Notes: a model not told the origin generated them from the letters alone. DNA of 5,064 nucleotides from DASQHW01 sp038209365 (GCA_038209365.1 JBBQXS010000103.1:1-5064), one strand, 5' to 3'. Counted from the stretch's first letter, positions 1 through 4,784 are shown. A program made the numbers and translations.

Positions 1-120
1 GCGTCGAATGTCGAGCTCAACGATACGGATCTCCGGTGCGTACGGCCGGAGCAGGGCCCGCAGACCTTCAAGAACAAGCTCATAGTCGTTGTAGAGCGCC
101 ACCCGTGTCGGCCTGGCCAC
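1..120 (-). CDS. Response regulator, receiver domain (partial, N-terminus only)
   Basis: The gene starts at a GTG at 120 and runs off the left edge; 40 codons are visible. The peptide reads RVALYNDYELVLEGLRALL, then a segment ending in IRIVELD. This is beta-1, alpha-1 and beta-2 of a two-component receiver domain of the NarL/LuxR kind; actinobacterial members often begin with a similar 'V..NDYE.V..GL..ML' block. An in-frame TAG four codons upstream of the GTG leaves it as the only usable start. The phosphoacceptor aspartate (near residue 54) and any output domain lie outside the window. Of the usual acidic pair after beta-1 only D12 is acidic; the preceding position is N11. It is divergent from the STAS gene across a 121-bp gap. 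Assignment to the receiver fold is fairly sure; a DNA-binding role is inferred from the family. Confidence 0.75.
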   Translation of the reverse strand, partial: MARPTRVALYNDYELVLEGLRALLRPYAPEIRIVELDIRR

Positions 121-145
121 CGCCGCAGCCTACAAGCCCAACCAA

Positions 146-165
146 AGTGTATTACCCGATCGGGT
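146..165 (-). promoter_or_regulatory. Candidate operator palindrome next to a -10-like hexamer
   Basis: ACCCGATCGGGT at 154-165 is a perfect 12-bp palindrome in the gap between the divergent response-regulator and STAS genes. Just inside it on the minus strand is TACACT (151 to 146), a plausible -10 for the response-regulator gene whose GTG is at 120; a start point near 139 would give a leader of about 20 bases. No good -35 is visible, and the palindrome occupies part of the expected spacer. That position suits a repressor or activator site. The bound protein is unknown; autoregulation by the response regulator is only a guess. Confidence 0.35.
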
Positions 166-241
166 GATTGAGGGAGGGCGAGGACTTGCGTAGGTTGCGG
201 CGCATGGATACTCGCGGCCCTCGTGCCGCACCGAACCGCGG

Positions 242-601
242 GTGACACTGAGCGTGGCGCATTGCAAGGCGGGGCCAACAGTGACGTCGGACATACTTCG
301 CGCATGTATCTGCGATGACCGCGACGGTCGAGTTCGACTCGTCCTCGAAGGCGAACTCGACATGGCGACGGCCCCGATGTTCGCGGCAACGCTCAGCGAC
401 GCGTGCAAAAGCCAGCCGGCCGAATTGCGCATCGATCTCACCGGGCTCACGTACCTCGATTCCTCTGGACTCCGCGAGTTCGTCCGAGCGGCCGACCTCT
501 GTGCCAACAACGACACCAAGCTCACACTTGCGGGCGCACGTAGCTCTGTGCATCAGGTATTTGTCATCACGGACCTCGCCGACGACTTCTCCTTCGAGTG
601 A
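242..601 (+). CDS. STAS-domain anti-sigma factor antagonist
   Basis: This 119-residue single-domain protein belongs to the SpoIIAA/RsbV-like anti-anti-sigma family. Visible family marks are GELD at residues 37-40 (end of beta-2), DLTGLTYLDSSGL at 65-77, and a C-terminal alpha/beta stretch ending in DLADDFSFE. S74 in the D-S-S-G loop matches the serine that a cognate anti-sigma kinase phosphorylates in SpoIIAA (its S58). In the family, the unphosphorylated form binds the anti-sigma factor and frees the sigma factor in the cytoplasm. No anti-sigma kinase or sigma gene is visible, so the partner must lie elsewhere. The start is uncertain: GTG 242 has no clear ribosome site, whereas GTG 281 follows AAGGCGG at a sensible distance and would give a 106-residue protein still holding the whole domain. 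The IS6 end begins only 7 bases after the stop, but the length is normal for the family. Confidence 0.85.
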   Translation: MTLSVAHCKAGPTVTSDILRACICDDRDGRVRLVLEGELDMATAPMFAATLSDACKSQPAELRIDLTGLTYLDSSGLREFVRAADLCANNDTKLTLAGARSSVHQVFVITDLADDFSFE

Positions 602-608
602 TCGCGGC

Positions 609-624
609 GGCTCTGTTGCATTGG
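609..624 (+). repeat. IS6 left terminal inverted repeat
   Basis: GGCTCTGTTGCATTGG is the outer left end of the IS6-family element. It pairs with 1417-1432 with one mismatch at its 12th base. Confidence 0.88.
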
Positions 625-656
625 TGCGGCGTGCCGGCGGGCGGTGAACGTAGCGG

Positions 657-1373
657 ATGGCCTGTCGCCGTACTCGTCTGATACCCGGGGTCCCGAGCTC
701 GGGGTTCGCCGGGTTCCGGTTCCCGCCCGAGATCATCGTCCTGGCAGTGCGGTGGTATCTGCGGTTCGGCCTGTCGTATCGCGATGTCGAGGAGCTGCTC
801 AGCGAGCGCGGGATCGAGGTCGATCACGTGACCGTGTTCCGGTGGGTGCAGCGCTTCACGCTGCTGTTGGCCGACGCGGCCCGGCCCTGCCGCCGTGCGG
901 TCGGCGACCGCTGGTTCGTCGATGAGACCTATGTCAAGGTTGCCGGACGGTGGCGGTATGTGTACCGGGCACTCGATCAGTACGGCCAGATCATCGATGT
1001 ATACGTCTCACCGAGGCGGGACATCCGGGCTGCGCGCCGGTTCTTTGTCACCATGCTCGGTGACCACGGTGAGCCCACCGAAGTCGTGACCGACCGGGCG
1101 CCGGCGCTACGGGCGGTCGTCGATGAGCTCATGCCCGCCGCGTTCCATGACACCGCCCAGTACGCGAACAATCGGAGCGAAGCCGACCACGGGCGACTCA
1201 AAGCGCGCCTCCGCCCGATGCGCGGCCTCAAACGCGACCGGACTGCTCGCGTGATCATGCGCGGTCATGCGCTGATGCAAAACATCCGGCGCGGCCACTA
1301 CGAGCTCGGTCTTGACGCGCGCCCCTACCGGCGCGCCGCCCACGCGTTCACCGAACTCGCCCAAGTCATCTAA
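657..1373 (+). CDS. IS6-family DDE transposase
   Basis: This 238-residue transposase catalyses replicative movement of the surrounding element. Residues 23-67 form the N-terminal helix-turn-helix typical of IS6 (FPPEIIVLAVRWYLRFGLS, then YRDVEELL and VTVFRWV). The DDE catalytic core follows. D89 lies in WFVDETYVKV, D146 in VVTDRAPA and E175 in NNRSEADHGRLK, with the conserved RPMRGLK at 186-192. The spacing between second D and E is 28 residues, shorter than the 34 of IS26, as far as I recall typical of the actinobacterial branch with a 'QYANN..EADHGRLK' block. The C-terminal 'GHALMQNIRRGHYEL' helix is intact. The ATG at 657 lies 48 bases inside the left repeat with only a weak ribosome site. 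No frameshift or internal stop is seen, so the enzyme looks functional. Confidence 0.92.
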   Translation: MACRRTRLIPGVPSSGFAGFRFPPEIIVLAVRWYLRFGLSYRDVEELLSERGIEVDHVTVFRWVQRFTLLLADAARPCRRAVGDRWFVDETYVKVAGRWRYVYRALDQYGQIIDVYVSPRRDIRAARRFFVTMLGDHGEPTEVVTDRAPALRAVVDELMPAAFHDTAQYANNRSEADHGRLKARLRPMRGLKRDRTARVIMRGHALMQNIRRGHYELGLDARPYRRAAHAFTELAQVI

Positions 1374-1416
1374 CGACAAACAGACCGCGGCTCGGTCTTA
1401 CGCGGCCGGGCACAAG

Positions 1417-1432
1417 CCAACGCAACAGAGCC
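1417..1432 (-). repeat. IS6 right terminal inverted repeat
   Basis: Read on the minus strand this is GGCTCTGTTGCGTTGG, the outer right end of the IS6-family element, 44 bases past the transposase stop. Confidence 0.88.
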
Positions 1433-1630
1433 GAGCGAAGACCCTGCGGTAAGCCGTTGCCTCGCACTTCAATGGTTGTGGCGTCGCGTCGCGTGCATTG
1501 ACTTCCAGTTCAAATTGACCTGTCAGGTGCTCGTGGCCGGCGTCCGACCTCGTTCGAAGAAGGTGAGGTGGGCGATGCCACTCCAACAACCGTCTCGCTT
1601 CGAGGGCGCGACTACGATGTCTGTTTCTCC

Positions 1631-1702
1631 GGGGGTGTACCTCAGTCCGGTAGAGCGCTACGTTCGCAACGTAGAACTCCGCGAGTCCCCTCGTCACGAT
1701 CC
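1631..1702 (+). tRNA. Degenerate tRNA-like sequence, anticodon CGC (Ala-like), 3' half decayed
   Basis: The 5' half fits a tRNA in correct register. It has a 7-base acceptor strand GGGGGTG (1631-1637), T8, and a D arm CTC/GAG enclosing AGTCCGGTA with the invariant A14, G15, GG18-19 and A21. A 5-bp anticodon stem CTACG/CGTAG follows (1658-1662 and 1670-1674), around the 7-base loop TTCGCAA with T33. The anticodon would be CGC, reading alanine GCG codons, and G3 is present. The 3' half fails. Instead of a T arm there is AACTCCGCGAGTCCCC, which keeps only a 'CGAGTCCCC' half T-arm. The following CACGATC (1695-1701) pairs with only 5 of 7 acceptor bases, and no CCA follows. I infer a decayed or truncated tRNA gene, possibly an integration-site scar; a chance match is less likely but cannot be excluded. 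Confidence 0.45.
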
Positions 1703-2000
1703 TGGCGGCGACGCGGCCGCTCAACTCGCTTGGCGAGAACGTCCCTACGGTCGAATGTCGCATCGCTGTGGCAAGCAGATCTTGGGACTCGAACGCCGCT
1801 AAAGGCGGACGCGCCGCACTGAGCTGTTGCACGCAACCGCGAGGCCTACGCGGGTACGGTGACGTGCCGACGCCGATGCCCGCGGTCGCTCCTAGAAGTG
1901 CCGCGGATGAGGTATCTGCCGCCGCAGGCCCGCATCCGTCCCGATGCATGACGGCGGGACATAACTGGCGTCGCTCCAGAACCGAAGAGTTGGGGAAGCC

Positions 2001-2032
2001 CCCGCGCGGCCGACAGCCTGGGGCCGCGAGGG
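2001..2032. repeat. Strong GC hairpin, 11-bp stem with one mismatch
   Basis: CCCGCGCGGCC (2001-2011) faces GGCCGCGAGGG (2022-2032) across a 10-base loop, GACAGCCTGG. Ten of eleven positions pair. No T-tract follows on either strand, so it is not a classic intrinsic terminator. It lies about 110-140 bases upstream of kwaA, so it could be part of a leader or a protein-binding site. Function unknown. Confidence 0.4.
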
Positions 2033-2145
2033 CAAGACAGCCGACGATCCCTCGCGAGCCCGCTCCACGGAGCAACGCGAACGGCGCTGGCTGTCACAGC
2101 GAGTCGGTACGTTTTAGACGTGTGGACGCCGACGGCGATCTGGCA

Positions 2146-2724
2146 ATGGCCGTGAGCCGGCCGCCTCGACTCGGGCCTCGCGGCGTGCGCGTCGAACTCG
2201 GCCTGGTGGCTTTCGCTCCGGCCATGGCCTTACTGGCGTATCGGTCACGGCACGAATCCCTGTGGTGGCTTTGCTTTGCGGTCCCCGCAGCGCTTGGCTG
2301 CGTGTTCGCCATCGGCGCGGTCGCGGTCGTTCGGCGCACGAGTTCAGAGCCGTTCACGTTCACCGAGATAGGCGACGCCGGCGACGAAGTGCTCGGTCAC
2401 GTGGGCAGTTATCTCCTCCCCGTTGTCGTCGACGTTTCGCGCTCGTTCGAGGAGATCGTCGTCGCCGGCATCGCCCTGGCTCTAATAGTGCAAATCCACG
2501 TAGCGACCGGCCGCGTACACGTGAACCCGCTGCTATATCTGTTCGGGTATCGCGCTTACCGCGCGACGACGGATACGGGTGTGACGTACTACCTGATCGC
2601 GCACTCGGATCCTGCGGAATGGTCTCCGATCCACCAGTGCGCGCCACTCGGATCCTCGGTGCTCGTCGAGCGTCGGCGTGAAGCGCGCCCGTCTCTGCCG
2701 ACCTCTCGTCGAACTATGGAGTGA
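2146..2724 (+). CDS. kwaA: KwaA-like membrane protein of the Kiwa anti-phage system
   Basis: This predicted 192-residue inner-membrane protein has about four hydrophobic segments: roughly residues 17-32, 39-63, 86-97 and 104-120. A conserved-looking 'HVNPLLYLFGYRAYRA' follows at 125-140, then a short soluble tail. The length, the 'YLLP' segment and the Asn-Pro motif after the last membrane helix agree with what I recall of KwaA. In Kiwa, KwaA sits in the membrane, senses phage attachment and acts with KwaB. The strongest support is context: the stop lies 2 bases before the start of a KwaB-type gene whose ribosome site is inside this gene's last codons. The start is uncertain. ATG 2146 is chosen as the first ATG before the first membrane segment. 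GTG 2122 (200 residues, possibly leaderless behind TACGTT at 2108) and GTG 2152 are alternatives. The basic C-terminus (RRREARPSLPTSRRTME) is probably cytoplasmic. Without the neighbour I would call it only a small membrane protein. Confidence 0.65.
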   Translation: MAVSRPPRLGPRGVRVELGLVAFAPAMALLAYRSRHESLWWLCFAVPAALGCVFAIGAVAVVRRTSSEPFTFTEIGDAGDEVLGHVGSYLLPVVVDVSRSFEEIVVAGIALALIVQIHVATGRVHVNPLLYLFGYRAYRATTDTGVTYYLIAHSDPAEWSPIHQCAPLGSSVLVERRREARPSLPTSRRTME

Positions 2725-2726
2725 CG

Positions 2727-3650
2727 ATGCCAACCCTGCCCGACATTACCCAACGATTGGCGACCAACATCGGTCAGTCGGTGTCCGTAGTCGTGGCTCG
2801 CAAGTCTGGCGACAACGGGCTCGAGTCACGGAAGCTGAATCTCGCCGACGACGCAGCAGACGGATTTCGAGAGTTGTGTCGCGAGAGCCTTGACTCGCTG
2901 CAGGGCAGCGCCGTTGTTGGCTACTCGGCTGATGCCGAGCTAACCCCCCGCGAAGTGTTCTTGCTCGATGATGCCGAGAGCCTGAATGAGCTTGGCGATC
3001 TACGCGCGCTGGCAAGGCGCGCCTCCACTCTGCCGACCACGGCGCCCAGGGACTTGGACTTGTCGATCCAGTTGTACGGAGTGGTAGTTGGCAGAGCGAC
3101 GCGATCCGTGTTCGTCCGACGCGTGGACCCGCAGATCAAGTACAAGGCCGGCGGCTTCCTGGCCGTCGCCGGGACCCAACTGCGTCGCCTAGATCAACCC
3201 GCGTTCAGTTTCTCTCCCGGCTTCGATCTGATTGTTACCGACGACTGGGTCATCGTGCAGAACCAAGCGGCATTCGAGCGACTGTTCCGTGACATCGGTC
3301 TTGTGGAGCGTCATGTCTCGGAGTGGGTCAAGGGCATCACAGATCACTTGCCGATGGCCGACGCCGGTGTCGCGGCATTGCGTGATGTGGCTTTGCGCGA
3401 CTCGCGCACGTGGCGCAAGTTGCGTGAGATCCGCCGTCGCGGCCACCTAGCAGGCGTCGAGCTTCCAGAGGTTCGGCGCTACGCGCGAAAGATGGGACTC
3501 GACCCGAGGACGATTGTGCAAGACAACCAACTCGTTTTCGATCCTGGCGAGCGGTTCTCCTTCCTCCATTTGCTCAACGAGGACCTGTACAAGGGTCCGC
3601 TGACGGCAGAGACCTTCGAGGCACAACGCAAGGCACCGACGGGCACGTGA
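2727..3650 (+). CDS. kwaB: KwaB-like DUF4868 protein, Kiwa anti-phage effector
   Basis: This 307-residue soluble protein has the length (KwaB is about 315) and landmarks of the DUF4868/KwaB family. There is an alpha/beta N-terminal half with LDLSIQLYGVVVGRATRSVF around 110-129. The 'FDLIVTDDWVIVQN..AFERLF' block is at 166-187, and a helical stretch with TWRKLREIRRRGHLAG is at 228-243. The family's C-terminal signature 'FSFLHLLNEDLYKGPLTAETF' spans 277-297, followed by a lysine-containing tail. In the known system KwaB is the DNA-binding effector working with membrane-bound KwaA. The ATG at 2727 is preferred because GGAG (2718-2721), inside the end of kwaA, lies 5 bases upstream. GTG 2721 would overlap the kwaA stop but has no ribosome site. 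The layout implies one transcript with translational coupling. No nuclease motif is evident by eye. The frame is intact, so the pair looks functional. Confidence 0.8.
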   Translation: MPTLPDITQRLATNIGQSVSVVVARKSGDNGLESRKLNLADDAADGFRELCRESLDSLQGSAVVGYSADAELTPREVFLLDDAESLNELGDLRALARRASTLPTTAPRDLDLSIQLYGVVVGRATRSVFVRRVDPQIKYKAGGFLAVAGTQLRRLDQPAFSFSPGFDLIVTDDWVIVQNQAAFERLFRDIGLVERHVSEWVKGITDHLPMADAGVAALRDVALRDSRTWRKLREIRRRGHLAGVELPEVRRYARKMGLDPRTIVQDNQLVFDPGERFSFLHLLNEDLYKGPLTAETFEAQRKAPTGT

Positions 3651-3661
3651 CGGATCACGAG

Positions 3662-3808
3662 ATGGCGACGCCCGTTGTAACGACGGCGGCTACCAAGGCC
3701 GCGCCGCGGCGCGCCCCCGCGCACCGTGATCGCTGTGGTCGTTCTGTTGCGATGCTGTTTCGCGTACGCGCGAGCGGCACGTTTCGCGAAAGGCGGGATG
3801 ATCCGTGA
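3662..3808 (+). CDS. Possible small 48-residue ORF between kwaB and the ApeA remnant
   Basis: ATG 3662 opens a 48-codon frame whose TGA (3806-3808) overlaps the GTG start of the ApeA remnant in a GTGA arrangement, as in translationally coupled genes. The peptide is Ala/Arg-rich (MATPVVTTAATKAAPRRAP at the start) with no recognisable domain, and the ribosome site is weak (GGA 8 bases upstream). It begins 11 bases after the kwaB stop, so it could be the third cistron. The whole frame lies over palindrome-rich DNA, and chance is a real alternative. Confidence 0.2.
   Translation: MATPVVTTAATKAAPRRAPAHRDRCGRSVAMLFRVRASGTFRERRDDP
3700..3791. repeat. Cluster of three perfect palindromes
   Basis: Three exact palindromes lie in 92 bases between kwaB and the ApeA remnant: CGCGCCGCGGCGCG (3700-3713), CGCGTACGCG (3761-3770) and TTTCGCGAAA (3782-3791). 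The centres of the last two are 21 bases apart, two helical turns. GTTTCGCG also occurs as a direct repeat around 3758 and 3781. They could be operator sites for the apeA gene that once followed. No T-tract marks a terminator. Confidence 0.35.
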
Positions 3809-3966
3809 ATGACTGGTCCGAGCAAGGCTTCTGGTGGCTCCCTGACGATCCACAAGGCAAGGCCGCGGGAACTATCGAGTTCTCGGTTCGCACGGGCATC
3901 CGGCTTCAGTTGATCGGCTCGTTCCACGATTCGGGCCTCGCCGACGTAAGACGGCAGCCGATCTGA
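3805..3966 (+). pseudogene. apeA: Truncated apeA: ApeA N-terminal domain fragment (53 codons)
   Basis: The fragment begins GTG AAT GAC TGG and reads WSEQGFWWLPDDPQGKAAG followed by TIEFSVRTGIRLQLIGSF. This 'G-x-WWLPD-x-P ... G-T-[IL]-x-F ... G-[IV]-x-L-x-L-IGSF' pattern is the beginning of the ApeA N-terminal domain. Full ApeA proteins run to several hundred residues and end in a HEPN RNase-like domain that acts in anti-phage abortive infection. Here the match stops after about residue 44, the frame meets TGA at 3964-3966, and IS3-derived sequence follows within a few tens of bases. The central and HEPN parts are absent. An in-frame TGA at 3799 leaves GTG 3805 as the only start; GAAAGG about 11 bases upstream is a weak ribosome site. 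The fragment is surely non-functional as an ApeA effector. The family call rests on a short but distinctive motif. Confidence 0.6.
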
Positions 3967-3975
3967 CGGGCGCCC

Positions 3976-4610
3976 TGGATAGTGGTCCACCTGATCTGTC
4001 CCCCTGACTTTGGACCTTTGGTGTGAGAGTCAGGCGACGTTGGTGTGTTGAGCGTTCAGTTTCTCATACGCGATCGGGGACTTCATCCCGAGCGAGCTGT
4101 GACGGCGTGTGCGGTTGTAGAACACCTCGATCCAGTCGAAGATCTCGCTCGAGAGCTCGACGCGCGTCTTCCACCTGCGCGTGTTAAGCAACTCGGTCTG
4201 CATGCGCGCCCAGAGTGACTCGATCATGGCATTGTCGAACGCGTCGCCGACGGTGCCGAGCGAGTGCGCGAGCCTGGCGTCCCGTACGCGTTGGCTGAAG
4301 GTCCACGACGTGTATTGGGATCCGTGGTCGCTGTGTATCAGCGTGCCCTTGGGTGGTCGGCGTTGCTCGATAGCCATGCCGAGCGGGGCGTTGACCATCG
4401 CGGCGGTGGGTCGACGATCGATCGACCATCCGACGACCTTGCGTGACCACGCGTCGAGCACGACGCAGCAGTAGAGCTTGCCCTCGCGGGTGGGATGCTC
4501 GGTGATGTCGGTCATCCAGAGTTGATTCGGACCGTCGCGATGGAAGTCGCGGTTCACCAGATCGATCGTGGTCGCCGGGGTCGGCGAGCGCGGCATGATG
4601 CCGGGCGTCA
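3976..4610 (-). mobile_element. IS3-family element remnant (3' portion only)
   Basis: An IS3-family OrfB C-terminal coding region (4596 to 4030) is followed by a short noncoding tail toward the ApeA remnant. OrfA and the first third of OrfB are missing, so this is a truncated copy with one natural end at most. That outer end lies somewhere between 3967 and 4015, where GGTCCA and TGGACC form an inverted pair, but I cannot fix the tip. The broken inner end is near 4608-4615, where resemblance to OrfB fades and the DUF1918 stop codon appears. Boundaries are approximate. Confidence 0.65.
4030..4596 (-). pseudogene. IS3-family transposase OrfB, N-terminally truncated
   Basis: These 188 residues correspond to the C-terminal two-thirds of an OrfB of roughly 280-300 residues. 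The rve-type catalytic core is complete: D30 in LWMTDITEH, D90 in IHSDHGSQYTSW, and E126 in DNAMIESLWARMQTELLN. The 35 residues between D90 and E126 give the classic DD(35)E. The tail 'FYNRTRRHSSLGMKSPIAYE' is the usual IS3 C-terminus. The N-terminal OrfB region and OrfA, which supplies the helix-turn-helix DNA-binding domain by frameshift fusion, are gone. The ATG at 4596 is simply the first start in what remains, and the in-frame sequence meets a stop at 4639. The protein should not be able to transpose the element. Confidence 0.88.
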
Positions 4611-4784
4611 GCGCGTGGCGTGTTCGATCGTGGCATCACTGCTTGGGAAGAAGACGGTTTCGTGGCCGTCGTCCCAACGGACCCGATAGTGATTTGCGGT
4701 GCCGCGGGCGATGACTTCTACGATCTGGCCCGAACTCATCGGTCGCTCGGGATTGGCGGATATGAGGCACGAACGCAGTCGCAC
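4608..4784 (-). CDS. DUF1918 small protein
   Basis: The 58-residue frame from GTG 4784 contains the DUF1918 pattern 'ERP...GQIVEVIARGTANHYRVRW' followed by DDGHETVFFPSSDATI. The family is found widely in Actinomycetota as small SH3-like proteins of about 60-70 residues; its biochemical role is not known to me. The Gly-Asp pair usual near the N-terminus (VGDxLxV) is replaced by SC in VRLRSCLIS, and there is no ribosome site before the GTG. So the start may be misplaced, with the frame open to ATG 4886, or the 5' end may be decaying. The stop falls at the broken end of the IS3 remnant, so the last residues (EHATR) may come from the junction. It may be an intact domain with an altered tail. Confidence 0.65.
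   Translation of the reverse strand: MRLRSCLISANPERPMSSGQIVEVIARGTANHYRVRWDDGHETVFFPSSDATIEHATR

Larger units (their letters stand above)
609..1432 (+). mobile_element. IS6/IS26-family insertion sequence, complete, 824 bp
   Basis: Both ends carry the IS6-family terminus GGCTCTGTTGC. The left arm is GGCTCTGTTGCATTGG (609-624). The right arm, read inward from 1432, is identical in 15 of 16 positions. The 824-bp length and single 238-codon transposase match the family's usual 0.8-kb design (IS26 is 820 bp). The flanking octamers differ: ATCGCGGC on the left and GAGCGAAG on the right. So there is no 8-bp target duplication. IS6 elements move by replicative cointegrate formation and often leave such unmatched flanks after adjacent deletions or recombination between copies. 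Confidence 0.9.
1433..2145. other. Gene-poor stretch between the IS6 element and kwaA
   Basis: About 700 bases hold no protein gene I can support. Open frames exist on both strands, but their peptides are rich in Arg, Ala, Pro and Ser with no recognisable domain, as expected of GC-rich noncoding DNA. Recognisable structure is limited to a degenerate tRNA-like sequence (1631-1702) and a strong hairpin (2001-2032). The kwaA reading frame stays open back to an ATG at 1768, so a long N-terminal extension is formally possible, but the added residues look random. The kwaA promoter should lie near the right end. TACGTT at 2108-2113 is a possible -10; a transcript starting 8-9 bases later would begin at the in-frame GTG at 2122. 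Confidence 0.6.

Noticed and set aside
1784..1794. GTTCGAGTCCC on the minus strand, resembling a tRNA T arm
   Set aside because: The flanks do not form the 5-bp T stem, and no D arm, anticodon arm or acceptor stem can be placed around it.
1704..1800. GGCGGCG and CGCCGCT as a 7-bp acceptor-like pairing 97 bases apart
   Set aside because: No T arm precedes the right strand and no D or anticodon arm fits inside. GC-rich pairings like this are expected by chance.
1575..1802. 75-codon plus-strand frame preceded by a purine-rich AGGTGAGGTGGG
   Set aside because: It has a good-looking ribosome site but no recognisable domain and no third-position GC bias, and it runs straight through the tRNA-like sequence, which explains the DNA better.
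1398..2075. 225-codon minus-strand frame
   Set aside because: It overlaps the right end of the IS6 element, has no domain and a composition typical of antisense open frames in GC-rich DNA.
1768..2145. N-terminal extension of the kwaA frame (126 extra codons)
   Set aside because: The residues are Arg/Ala/Pro-rich with no domain or membrane segment, and would make KwaA far longer than the family. The frame is probably open by chance in GC-rich DNA.
3655..3990. 111-codon minus-strand frame antisense to the ApeA remnant
   Set aside because: It is a shadow of the plus-strand fragment; the plus frame carries the recognisable ApeA motif.
4181..4474. 97-codon plus-strand frame antisense to the IS3 transposase
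   Set aside because: It lies opposite the well-conserved DD(35)E core and has no similarity of its own.
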